64,000 nucleotides of DNA, taken from assembly GCA_965249455.1 (NCBI GenBank), contig OZ252236.1, positions 2,852,001-2,916,000 on the forward strand, in the 5' to 3' direction. Source of the stretch: Jiulongibacter sp024742395 (GTDB lineage: Bacteria > Bacteroidota > Bacteroidia > Cytophagales > Spirosomataceae). Both the position numbers and the translations under genes were made by a program. Each line of letters starts with the position of its first letter. The first letter of the stretch is position 1. Positions 44,169-52,197 of this stretch are shown here, in pieces. The notes beneath the pieces were generated by a model. It was not told the origin of the DNA. It made no database searches and was given only the letters and a program-made list of their open reading frames with translations.

Positions 44169-44794
44169 TACTGAATATCGTTAACTAATTGAATATCTAT
44201 TAATTGGAGTAAGTCTTCATCGGTAAGTTCTTCAAAGTTTTCCGAGCTTGTCTCTGAGGTAAATGATTCTTGCTCATCAAAAGCAGTAGCTATTTCAGAA
44301 CTGGATAGATCCTGATCTTCAAGGTAAGCTACAAGCGTTTCGGTATCAAACTCCTGAAGCGAGATGTCCTGATCACCTAGTGAAGAGTAATTCGAACCAT
44401 GGAAATATAATAAACCAAAGAGAGCTATCAATAAAACGGAAGCGGCAATACTGATCATTCTTTGATTCTTTTTCCAAAGTATTATAAAAGGATTGGTTTG
44501 TTTTGAAATTCTTTGGTCTATTTTCTCATCGATGGAATCAAGATAACCATCCGGAGCTCTATATGGTAAAGCTATTTCATTTGTAAGGTGGAATGCAATT
44601 GATGGTATCTTTTGAGCTGTTTTTTCCAAGGCTTCAAAATAACCTGCCGGCACAGTAAAGGGATGTTCTATGCCCATGGGCAAATGATACTCGTTTCCTT
44701 GCGTTTTTGCCAGAATAGACTTTTCAAGTTCTTCAAAATAATTTTCAGATACTTTAAAAGTGTTTTTGTCGCTATTTGATTCTTTGTGACTCAT
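44168..44794 (-). CDS. Membrane-anchored anti-sigma-like protein
   Basis: Start chosen at ATG 44794 behind a strong Shine-Dalgarno. The product is 208 residues: a cytoplasmic front with repeated YFEELEK and YFEALEKTAQKIP or YLDSIDEKI phrases, one membrane span near residues 115-135 (MISIAASVLLIALFGLLYFHG), then an acidic periplasmic tail. It follows the ECF sigma gene and precedes the Spy-like gene, the usual setting for an anti-sigma factor in this phylum. No zinc anti-sigma motif is visible, so the assignment rests on topology and context. Confidence 0.75.
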   Translation of the reverse strand: MSHKESNSDKNTFKVSENYFEELEKSILAKTQGNEYHLPMGIEHPFTVPAGYFEALEKTAQKIPSIAFHLTNEIALPYRAPDGYLDSIDEKIDQRISKQTNPFIILWKKNQRMISIAASVLLIALFGLLYFHGSNYSSLGDQDISLQEFDTETLVAYLEDQDLSSSEIATAFDEQESFTSETSSENFEELTDEDLLQLIDIQLVNDIQ

Positions 44795-44801
44795 GATTCT
44801 A

Positions 44802-44810
44802 TACCTCCTT
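44802..44810 (-). promoter_or_regulatory. Strong Shine-Dalgarno before the anti-sigma gene
   Basis: The minus strand reads AAGGAGGT, about 8 bases before the ATG at 44794. A full AAGGAGG is unusual in Bacteroidota, whose genes seldom use Shine-Dalgarno pairing, and it settles the start against the in-frame codon at 44827. Confidence 0.6.
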
Positions 44811-44833
44811 TGATGTCTATTTGACACGAAGGT

Positions 44834-45382
44834 TTAGTTACCTCCTAATATTTGTTCAATTTTCTTTCTGGCGGCGTGGTAGTTTGCCTTTAATCCTCCC
44901 ACGCTTGTTTCTGTAATCTCGGAGATTTCCTCGTATGTGAGATGTTCAAAATACTTCATATTGAAAACAATGCGTTGTTTTTCAGGTAGTTGTAATATAG
45001 CTTTTTGCAGTGCCATGGCAATATCGTCGCCTGAAATGTGTTCTGTTCTACTCCCGGATTCTAAAAGGTTAATAAGCTCTGGGTTCTCATCCATTGAAAG
45101 GTTGTGTGCATCTTTTCTTCTTCTTAGAAAAGTCAATGCTTCGTTCGTAGCAATTCTATAGAGCCAGGTATATAATTTAGAGTCGCCCCGATACTTATTT
45201 AAATTCTTCCAAATTTTCACAAAAGCCTCTTGCAATACGTCGTCTGTGTCATCATGGTCGATCACGATTTTTCTTATAAGAAAGTACAATCGTTCCTTGT
45301 ATTCTGCAACGATCATCCTAAACGCTTCAGGATGTTTGGATACATCGGTTAATAACTCTGCTATTTGTTCTTCTTTTTTCAT
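44834..45382 (-). CDS. ECF RNA polymerase sigma factor (RpoE-like)
   Basis: The 182-residue protein has region 2 (DDVLQEAFVKIWKNLNKYRG, LYTWLYRIATNEALTFLRRRK) and region 4 (LPEKQRIVFNMKYFEHLTYEEISEITETSVGGLKANYHAARKKI). Together with the anti-sigma-like and Spy-like genes it forms an envelope-stress type trio. It differs from the FecR-linked sigma factor by lacking a hydrophobic tail. Its start codon lies immediately after the terminator of the transketolase operon. Confidence 0.94.
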   Translation of the reverse strand: MKKEEQIAELLTDVSKHPEAFRMIVAEYKERLYFLIRKIVIDHDDTDDVLQEAFVKIWKNLNKYRGDSKLYTWLYRIATNEALTFLRRRKDAHNLSMDENPELINLLESGSRTEHISGDDIAMALQKAILQLPEKQRIVFNMKYFEHLTYEEISEITETSVGGLKANYHAARKKIEQILGGN

Positions 45383-45418
45383 AAAAAAAGGGGTTGGCTA
45401 TTAAAAGCCTAACCCCTT
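45383..45418 (-). terminator. Terminator of the transketolase operon, touching the next start codon
   Basis: AAGGGGTT and AACCCCTT pair, extended by GGCT/AGCC with a one-base bulge, and the minus strand continues with seven T. The T-run ends directly at the ATG of the sigma gene at 45382. Confidence 0.85.
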
Positions 45419-45436
45419 AAAATTAGAAATTAATTC

Positions 45437-46393
45437 TTAATTCTTTCTGCCAATAACTTTTAAGGTCTTTTCTACAATAGCTTCTGCAGATAAACCATAC
45501 TTAGCCATTAACTGCTCAGGAGTTCCTGATTCTCCGAAAGAGTTATTTACTGCCACGTATTCCTGAGGGGCCAAAAAGTTTTGTGCTAAGGTTTGAGCTA
45601 CAGCGTCACCAAGACCGCCATTGGCCTGATGCTCTTCGCAGGTAACCACACATTTTGTTTTTCTTACTGACTTAAGAATTGCCGCGGTATCCAGAGGCTT
45701 AATAGTATGTATATTAATAATTTCGGCATCAATTCCCTTTTCGGCAAGTATTTCTCCTGCTTGTATAGCTTCCCAAACCAAATGTCCGGTGGCAAAAATA
45801 GAAACATCTTTACCTTCGTTGACCGTCCAGGCTTTACCTATTTCAAACTTCTGATTTGGATCAGTGAATATAGGCACCTTTGGTCTTCCGAATCTTAAAT
45901 AAGCAGGCCCTACATGGTCAGCTAGAGCAATAGTCGCCGCTTTAGTCTGATTATAATCACAAGGATTAATAACTGTCATATTTGGCATAGCTCTCATCAT
46001 AGCAATGTCTTCAAGTATCTGATGAGTAGCACCATCTTCTCCTAGAGTCAATCCTGCATGAGAAACAGCGATTTTTACATTCTTATTAGAGTAGGCTATG
46101 GACTGACGTATCTGGTCATAAACTCTACCTGAACCGAAGTTAGCAAATGTGGTAGGGTAGGGGATATAACCACCTATGGTTAAGCCCGCAGCAATGCCCA
46201 TCATATTGGCTTCTGCAATACCTGTTTGGAAAAAACGGGAAGGGTTTTCCTTAATGAAAGTAGCTGTTTTCAGTGAACCCACAAGGTCGGCACAAAGAGT
46301 TACCACCTTAGGATTTGTTCTTCCGAGCTCAGTCATTCCATCACCAAATCCTGAGCGAGTATCTTGTTTTTCTGTATATGTATATTTCTTCAT
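45437..46393 (-). CDS. Transketolase, C-terminal subunit
   Basis: The 318-residue subunit is the second half of a split transketolase: pyrimidine-binding domain (RSGFGDGMTELG, GIAEANMMGIAAG, SHAGLTLGEDGATHQILEDIAMMRAMPNMTVINPCD) and C-terminal domain (TCEEHQANGGLGDAV, FGESG). It moves two-carbon units in the pentose phosphate pathway with thiamine diphosphate, jointly with the N-terminal subunit encoded 12 bases upstream. Confidence 0.95.
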   Translation of the reverse strand: MKKYTYTEKQDTRSGFGDGMTELGRTNPKVVTLCADLVGSLKTATFIKENPSRFFQTGIAEANMMGIAAGLTIGGYIPYPTTFANFGSGRVYDQIRQSIAYSNKNVKIAVSHAGLTLGEDGATHQILEDIAMMRAMPNMTVINPCDYNQTKAATIALADHVGPAYLRFGRPKVPIFTDPNQKFEIGKAWTVNEGKDVSIFATGHLVWEAIQAGEILAEKGIDAEIINIHTIKPLDTAAILKSVRKTKCVVTCEEHQANGGLGDAVAQTLAQNFLAPQEYVAVNNSFGESGTPEQLMAKYGLSAEAIVEKTLKVIGRKN

Positions 46394-46405
46394 TTCAGAT
46401 TTGGT

Positions 46406-47272
46406 TTAATAGTCTCCAATAGTTTCAGGTAATTGAGCCAAGGCGGCAGCTAATTGCTCGTCATTAGGAGCAATACCATGCCACTTATGACTTCCCATCA
46501 TAAAATCAACACCAGCACCCATTTCTGTATGCATGATGATCATGATTGGCTGGCCTTTACCACTAATTCTTTTGGCTTTTCTTAGCCCCTTTACCACTTC
46601 TTCCATGTCGTTGCCATTGGCAATTTCCATTACTCTCCAGCCAAAAGCTTTGTATTTAGCTTTCAGGTCGCGATTATTCATCACCTCATCTGTAGAACCA
46701 TCAATCTGCTGATGATTCAGGTCAATAATAGCAATAAGATTATCTACTTTATGATGAGGAGCAAACTGAGCTGCTTCCCATACCTGGCCTTCTTGCTGCT
46801 CGCCGTCTCCCATTAAAACAAAGACGTTTTTATCATCATTGTTAAGTTTCTTAGATAAAGCTGCTCCAATGGCAACAGACATTCCTTGTCCTAAAGACCC
46901 GGAGGCTACGCGAATTCCAGGAAGACCTTCATGCGTAGTAGGGTGCCCTTGAAGTCTGCTATCAATTTTTCTGAAGGTAGCCAGTTCTGCAGGATCAAAA
47001 TAACCTCTTCTTGATAACACAGAATAGAAAACGGGTGAAATGTGTCCATTCGACAAAAAGAAAAGATCTTCATTAAGACCATCCATCTTAAAAGATAGAT
47101 ATCCGCCTTTTCCTTTTCTGTTACTAATTTTCATCTGCTGGAAATAGAGAGCTACAAGTAAGTCTGTACATCCTAGCGAGCCACCTGGGTGACCAGATGC
47201 ACAGCCATGTACCATCCTTACGATGTCCCTTCTAACCTGTGAAGCAATATCTTCAAGTTCTTTGATCTGCAT
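46406..47272 (-). CDS. Transketolase, N-terminal subunit
   Basis: The 288-residue subunit binds the pyrophosphate of thiamine diphosphate: MVHGCASGHPGGSLGCTDLLVALYF, then SGSLGQGMSVAIGAALSK and the GDGEQQEGQVWEA motif with the metal-binding Asp and Asn (IIDLNHQQIDG). It is the first gene of the two-gene operon. No clear promoter matches TAnnTTTG within its leader; the closest is a 7 of 8 match. Confidence 0.95.
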   Translation of the reverse strand: MQIKELEDIASQVRRDIVRMVHGCASGHPGGSLGCTDLLVALYFQQMKISNRKGKGGYLSFKMDGLNEDLFFLSNGHISPVFYSVLSRRGYFDPAELATFRKIDSRLQGHPTTHEGLPGIRVASGSLGQGMSVAIGAALSKKLNNDDKNVFVLMGDGEQQEGQVWEAAQFAPHHKVDNLIAIIDLNHQQIDGSTDEVMNNRDLKAKYKAFGWRVMEIANGNDMEEVVKGLRKAKRISGKGQPIMIIMHTEMGAGVDFMMGSHKWHGIAPNDEQLAAALAQLPETIGDY

Positions 47273-47419
47273 TAATGTATATGGTTTTATTTGAAAACGG
47301 CGTAAAAATAGCCAATTCTATCCAATAAGGAAGAAATATTCAAAATAATTAAGTGTCTTTTTGACAATTAAAATAGAGCCAGCCTAAAATTAGATTCTTT
47401 CAGCTAACATTTATTCAAA

Positions 47420-47866
47420 TTAAAAAATCTGACTTGAGTGTTCTTTCGCTTTAACATCGTCTATGATTTTCTCAACAATTCCCTCTTCATTGATCACAAA
47501 AGTGGTTCTTACCGTCCCCATATAGGTTTTACCAAAGGTTTTCTTCTCTTGCCATACTCCGTATAAATCTGTAATCTCGTGTTCTGTATCTAGCAAAAGA
47601 TCAAAAGGCAAGTCAAATTTCTTGATGAAATTTTGGTGAGCTTTCAGGCCACTTGTGCTTATGCCAAACACCTTGTATCCTTTTGAAATAAATTGTTCAT
47701 AATTATCTCTGATATTGCAAGCCTGTACGGTACAGGTAGGGGTATTGTCTTTGGGATAGAAATATAAAACTACTTTTTGACCTTTTAAGTCACTGAGCTT
47801 AACAGGCTCACTATTTTGATTTATCGTTTCAAAATCTGGTGCGGGTTGTCCTACTTTTAAAGCCAT
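47420..47866 (-). CDS. bcp: Thioredoxin-dependent peroxiredoxin (Bcp type)
   Basis: The 148-residue peroxiredoxin shows VVLYFYPKDNTPTCTVQACNIRDNY with the peroxidatic Cys in TPTC and a possible resolving Cys five residues later, plus a conserved Arg in VRTTFVINEEG. It reduces hydroperoxides using thioredoxin. One base separates it from the M23 gene upstream; together with the FAH-type gene it forms a three-gene operon read from the promoter near 50400. Confidence 0.94.
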   Translation of the reverse strand: MALKVGQPAPDFETINQNSEPVKLSDLKGQKVVLYFYPKDNTPTCTVQACNIRDNYEQFISKGYKVFGISTSGLKAHQNFIKKFDLPFDLLLDTEHEITDLYGVWQEKKTFGKTYMGTVRTTFVINEEGIVEKIIDDVKAKEHSSQIF

Positions 47867-47867
47867 T

Positions 47868-49757
47868 TTAAATTGTTCTATTAATTGTTCTGGTATTGTT
47901 ACAGTTATCTGTCACTTTTAAAACAATTTCACCTGAAAATGGTTTACTGTCTTTCTTGTCTGACCACAATAAACCGTTTTTATATTCATATTCCATTAAA
48001 ACCCATTCACCATCAACACGACATTCAAAACTCTTGATTCCGGATAAATCATCATTAATTTTGAAAACGAGACTGCTTGAAGAAATACTTCTTACATCTA
48101 CAGAAGGTTCCTGAACATCTCTGAGAACCTCAAACGTGCCAAATTCCTTCGGACTGAATTCAATTAAGTTTCCATTCCAACGACCGCCATTATATTTTGG
48201 CCTTCTACCATCGGTTAAATAAACTCTGTCTTTCTCTTCGTCAATATCAGTCCTATTTATTTTCCACTTTACATTAAAATGACCTTTCAATGGCTTGTCA
48301 TCTTTATCTATTAAAAGCCTCGAACCTTCATTCTCAGATTGGATAAACAACTGATGATAGAGTTTATCTTTAAAATCTACTTCATAGTCTCTGGTGCTAA
48401 TTAGGTTATTTGAAGGACTAACCAGGTGTGTAACCGGTATGCTGTAAGTAATACCTTCAAAAATATAAGACTTAAAGAGGTCATCTTTGAGGTCCACAAT
48501 GTAAGTTAGTTCCTGATTGTTCTCGTACGAAGGCCGTAGAGTTTTATGACGATCATTGTCTTTAAGAACGAGTGGGCTTTCACTTTTTTTTGTGGTAATA
48601 CGCACTATAGAATCAAACTTCTTTAATTCCTGAGTCTGGTATCTGCTTAAATGGTTGACCGGCGGGTTAGGATGTACTTCTTTTACTTGAAGGTCAATGT
48701 TTAAAAGCCTTTGATTCTGATAAGTGTCTTTTAATTTGACATTTATTTGAGTGGACCCTTCTTGCCTAAGATTTAGTACACCTAGATTTGGGTCATATTC
48801 ATAAAACTCTAAACTGTTTCCTCTCTCAAAATAACCTTTGTGAACTTTTTTATTCTCCGATACCATTCTGTCGTAATTGGTATGCAGGTTCATATCAATC
48901 TTATTGTAAAATGACAATTTATCTAAATTGAAGAGATATTTGAGCTCTTCGTCCTGGCTGATTTCTATACTTTTTACACCCAATCTAAATGGGCTGGTTT
49001 CTGATTTGTCATAGGTATAAATTTCTATCCCTACATCTCCCCATACGTTAATGTTGCCAGGCAAATAATACTCTCCACGACTATTTAGTGCAACCTTGAA
49101 ATCAAAATTGCCAAATTCACCGTTTACTCTTGAATCTTTTGACATGCACCTGAGAGTGACAAATTCAACCACTGGTGCTACATTATCTTTTATTTCTTTG
49201 AAGCCAAAGAGGCTCGGGTCTAAAGTGTTTTCTTCTGCATCACGAATCTCAAAATGTAAGTGAGGCCCACCGCTGCCTCCCGTATTACCAGACAAAGCCA
49301 CCATTTCAGCTTTTTTAACAGGGATATCATCCGGAGATAACTGGATGTCTACTTCCCATTCTTCTTGCTCATACTGCACATCTTGAAGATACTCCTTGAT
49401 TTTTGACGAGTATTCCTTTAAATGACCGTAAACTGTTGTCAGACCATTTGGATGTGTTATGTAAAGGGCATTCCCATAACCACCACGGGCTACTTTAATT
49501 CGGGATACATATCCTTCTGCCGCAGAATAAACACTTTTTCCTTCAACTCCGCCCGTTCTGATGTCAAGTCCGGCATGAAAATGATTAATTCTAAGATCGC
49601 CGAAAGATCCGGATAGAGAGGTTTGCACCCCCGGATTAATAGGAAAGATAAAGTACCCTTTCACATAAGGCGAGCTTATTACAGGTATTGGTTTCGTTTC
49701 TTCTGGTTTAATAAAACCAATTAAAAAGAGGATGAATATTTGGAACAACTGAATCAC
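47868..49757 (-). CDS. M23 family (LytM-type) peptidase
   Basis: The 629-residue exported protein has a short hydrophobic front and then the M23 zinc site: HFHAGLDIRTGG and, later, GPHLHFEIRDAEENTLDP. A long C-terminal half of beta-rich Ig-like domains follows. It probably cuts peptidoglycan cross-bridges or acts as an activator of amidases. The start codon is GTG 49757, 3 bases from the stop of the FAH gene; no ATG fits. Unusual is the size: the catalytic domain takes only the first 200 residues. Confidence 0.9.
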   Translation of the reverse strand: MIQLFQIFILFLIGFIKPEETKPIPVISSPYVKGYFIFPINPGVQTSLSGSFGDLRINHFHAGLDIRTGGVEGKSVYSAAEGYVSRIKVARGGYGNALYITHPNGLTTVYGHLKEYSSKIKEYLQDVQYEQEEWEVDIQLSPDDIPVKKAEMVALSGNTGGSGGPHLHFEIRDAEENTLDPSLFGFKEIKDNVAPVVEFVTLRCMSKDSRVNGEFGNFDFKVALNSRGEYYLPGNINVWGDVGIEIYTYDKSETSPFRLGVKSIEISQDEELKYLFNLDKLSFYNKIDMNLHTNYDRMVSENKKVHKGYFERGNSLEFYEYDPNLGVLNLRQEGSTQINVKLKDTYQNQRLLNIDLQVKEVHPNPPVNHLSRYQTQELKKFDSIVRITTKKSESPLVLKDNDRHKTLRPSYENNQELTYIVDLKDDLFKSYIFEGITYSIPVTHLVSPSNNLISTRDYEVDFKDKLYHQLFIQSENEGSRLLIDKDDKPLKGHFNVKWKINRTDIDEEKDRVYLTDGRRPKYNGGRWNGNLIEFSPKEFGTFEVLRDVQEPSVDVRSISSSSLVFKINDDLSGIKSFECRVDGEWVLMEYEYKNGLLWSDKKDSKPFSGEIVLKVTDNCNNTRTINRTI

Positions 49758-49760
49758 TTA

Positions 49761-50369
49761 TTATTTAATCTCAAAGTCTAAAATTTCTTTACCTTCCAGA
49801 GAGGCAACTAATCTATCTCCAATTTTTACTTCACTTACACCAGCCGGCGTTCCTGTAAAAATCAGATCCCCGGTTTTAAGCGTGAAATATTGTGAAACAA
49901 AACTTATAATGTAATCAAACGAGTAAATCATTAAAGAAGTGTTACCTGTTTGCCTTCTTTCTCCATTAATATCTAGGTGAAAATTCAGATTGGCAAGATC
50001 ATAATCAGATTTGGAAACAAAGTCAGAGATTGGGGCTGAGCCGTTAAAGCCTTTGGCCAAATCCCAAGGCAAGCCTTTTTCTTTCAATCTTGACTGAATA
50101 TCACGGGCGGTAAAGTCAATACCTAAGCCTATTTCATCGTAATACTTGTGAGCAAATTTCTCTTCAATATTTTTCCCCACTTTGGAGATTTTTAGCACCA
50201 CTTCTAATTCATGATGTATGTTATTAGAAATAGATGGGTAATAAAAAGGCTCATTATTGCGTAATATTGCGGTTTCTGGCTTGGTGAAAATCACAGGTTC
50301 TGTAGGAACACTATTTTTTAGTTCTTCTATGTGGGCGGTGTAATTTCTACCAACAGCTATAATTTTCAT
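49761..50369 (-). CDS. Fumarylacetoacetate hydrolase family protein
   Basis: The 202-residue protein belongs to the short FAH group: the opening KIIAVGRNYTAHIEELKN, the metal-binding HHELEVVLKI, then GLGIDFTARDIQ and TGTPAGVSEVKIGD. Members act as acylpyruvases, oxaloacetate decarboxylases or keto-enol isomerases; the exact substrate is not readable. First gene of the operon with the M23 peptidase and the peroxiredoxin. Confidence 0.93.
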   Translation of the reverse strand: MKIIAVGRNYTAHIEELKNSVPTEPVIFTKPETAILRNNEPFYYPSISNNIHHELEVVLKISKVGKNIEEKFAHKYYDEIGLGIDFTARDIQSRLKEKGLPWDLAKGFNGSAPISDFVSKSDYDLANLNFHLDINGERRQTGNTSLMIYSFDYIISFVSQYFTLKTGDLIFTGTPAGVSEVKIGDRLVASLEGKEILDFEIK

Positions 50370-50397
50370 ACGACGACGTTTTATTTAATTTATTTCG

Positions 50398-50405
50398 CAA
50401 ATTTA
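50398..50405 (-). promoter_or_regulatory. -7 element of the FAH/M23/bcp operon
   Basis: The minus strand reads TAAATTTG, an exact TAnnTTTG match, 28 bases before the ATG at 50369. A -33 TTTG is not evident at the standard spacing. Confidence 0.4.
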
Positions 50406-50465
50406 CCGAATCGACAACTAATGGGTAATAAAACCTGTTAATATTTAGAACCTATATTCCCAACA

Positions 50466-51299
50466 ATGAAAAACATTAAAAAAATAACTTTAGTCCTTTT
50501 TGGCATTGGCTTTATCATACTTTCATGTCAGCGAGTACCTCTTACAAATAGAAAGCAGTTTGTGGGTTTAGTCTCCTCCGATCAGATGATGGAACTAAGC
50601 TTTGCACAGTATGATGGCTTTATGGATACTTCAAAAGTTGTTTCATTAAACAATCCGAAAGGTGCTCAGGTAGCCAGGGTAGGCTCCAGAATCAAAAAAG
50701 CAGTGGAAGACTATTTGATTCAAAACAATTATAGTCAAGTGATTGATGGATATCAATGGGAGTTTAAAACGGTTGACAATGACCAATTGAACGCCTGGTG
50801 TATGCCGGGAGGCAAAGTTTGTTTTTACACCGGAATTCTTCCTATATGTCAGGGTGATGAAGGCGTAGCAGTAGTAATGGGGCATGAAATTGCCCATGCT
50901 ATCGCAGAACATGGAAGAGAAAGAATGAGTAGAGCCATGGCTGCTCAGGGCATTACACAAGTAGGAGCTGTAGCCGCAGGTGTAGTAACTAAGAGTGAAG
51001 ATATGATGCAAGTGGCAGGTCAGGTTCTTGGAATAGGTACACAGGTAGGTGGGGTTTTACCCAACAGTAGAAAACAAGAAGCTGAAGCGGATAAACTCGG
51101 TTTAATATTTATGGCAATGGCAGGTTACAATCCTCAGGAAGGTGTTGCGTTTTGGCAAAGAATGAAAAAAGCCGGAGAGGGGAGCCCTAAGCCACCTCAG
51201 ATTTTAAGCACTCACCCGGCAGATGATCAGAGAATTGCAGCTATGGAAGAAATGATGCCTAAAGCAATGAAGTACTATTATGCTTATGGCGGAAAGTAA
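50466..51299 (+). CDS. M48 family metallopeptidase lipoprotein
   Basis: The 277-residue product is a lipoprotein (signal with Cys at residue 21, IILSCQRVP) and carries the zinc site HEIAHAIAEHGRERM with the third ligand in KQEAEADKLGL. This is the BepA/LoiP-like group of periplasmic peptidases that trim or degrade outer-membrane proteins. It is divergent from the FAH operon and ended by a hairpin terminator. Confidence 0.95.
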   Translation: MKNIKKITLVLFGIGFIILSCQRVPLTNRKQFVGLVSSDQMMELSFAQYDGFMDTSKVVSLNNPKGAQVARVGSRIKKAVEDYLIQNNYSQVIDGYQWEFKTVDNDQLNAWCMPGGKVCFYTGILPICQGDEGVAVVMGHEIAHAIAEHGRERMSRAMAAQGITQVGAVAAGVVTKSEDMMQVAGQVLGIGTQVGGVLPNSRKQEAEADKLGLIFMAMAGYNPQEGVAFWQRMKKAGEGSPKPPQILSTHPADDQRIAAMEEMMPKAMKYYYAYGGK

Positions 51300-51322
51300 A
51301 ATCAAATATAAATAGGTAAGAG

Positions 51323-51347
51323 AAGCCACGGATTTGTGGCTTTTTTT
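51323..51347 (+). terminator. Terminator after the M48 gene
   Basis: AAGCCAC at 51323-51329 pairs with GTGGCTT at 51336-51342 around GGATTT and is followed by further T. It lies between convergent genes and touches the last codon of the MscS gene. Confidence 0.85.
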
Positions 51348-52197
51348 ATGAGTCCAACTTTCCTGATTTGAGATGGAGGTCTCGTTGAGGAAAAGGGATT
51401 TCTACTCCATGTTCTTTGAATTTCTGTACAATCATGAAGCGAAGTTCGCTTCGCGTATTCTCAATAAAGAAACCATTACTACTCCAGAAAAGAAGTTTAA
51501 AATCTAAAGAGCTATCCCCAAAGTTTATAAGACGAACTCTCGGTGGATTTTTCTTTGTGTTTTTTACATCAGGATGCTCTGCAGCACATTGAAGAAGTAT
51601 CTTTTTAACTAATTCAGGATCTGAGCCGTACGAAACGCCTACATCTACGGCAAATCGAGTTAAAACGGCATTATGGCTCCAGTTGACCACGTTCTCTACG
51701 ATAAACTTATGATTAGGAACGATGATAATGATTCCATCACGAGTTAGTATTTCACTGGTTCTTAGATTTATTTTTATGACTCTTCCTACCAGTCCATCTA
51801 CTTCCATTATATCGCCAATCTTGACACTGCCTTCGGCCAAAAGGAAAACACCAGAAACAATATCGGAGAAAATTTGTTGAAGACCCAGACCTAAACCTAC
51901 CAATAACGCTGCCGAACCGGCAAGAATCAAAGTGATCTGAAAACCGATGGCTTCAAGACAGAGAACAAAAGTTATAACATAGATGAAATATTTAATTAAC
52001 AGCCAGAAACTTAGCCTGTTTCTTTCATCTAGTCGTTCTTTTCTAACTAATCTATCTAATAATTTTTTGACCAGAAAAAGGATAAATCTGGTAATTAGGA
52101 GAATGAGAACAACAGCAAACAGATCGAATACCTCAAGCTTGAATTCACCGAATTCAAGTAAAGTGTAATTCAAAATATTCATTATATCCTCTTTCAT
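51346..52197 (-). CDS. MscS-type mechanosensitive ion channel
   Basis: The 283-residue protein has three or so membrane spans (LFAVVLILLITRFILFLVKKLL, LLIKYFIYVITFVLCLEAI, the pore helix in AALLVGLGLGLQQIFSDIVSGVFLL) and the MscS beta domain (VKIGDIMEVDGLVGRVIKINLRTSEILTRDG and IIIVPNH). It opens under membrane tension to release solutes. The ATG at 52197 overlaps the DUF389 stop; an ATG five codons later (52182) with AGAGGA before it is also possible. Confidence 0.93.
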   Translation of the reverse strand: MKEDIMNILNYTLLEFGEFKLEVFDLFAVVLILLITRFILFLVKKLLDRLVRKERLDERNRLSFWLLIKYFIYVITFVLCLEAIGFQITLILAGSAALLVGLGLGLQQIFSDIVSGVFLLAEGSVKIGDIMEVDGLVGRVIKINLRTSEILTRDGIIIIVPNHKFIVENVVNWSHNAVLTRFAVDVGVSYGSDPELVKKILLQCAAEHPDVKNTKKNPPRVRLINFGDSSLDFKLLFWSSNGFFIENTRSELRFMIVQKFKEHGVEIPFPQRDLHLKSGKLDS

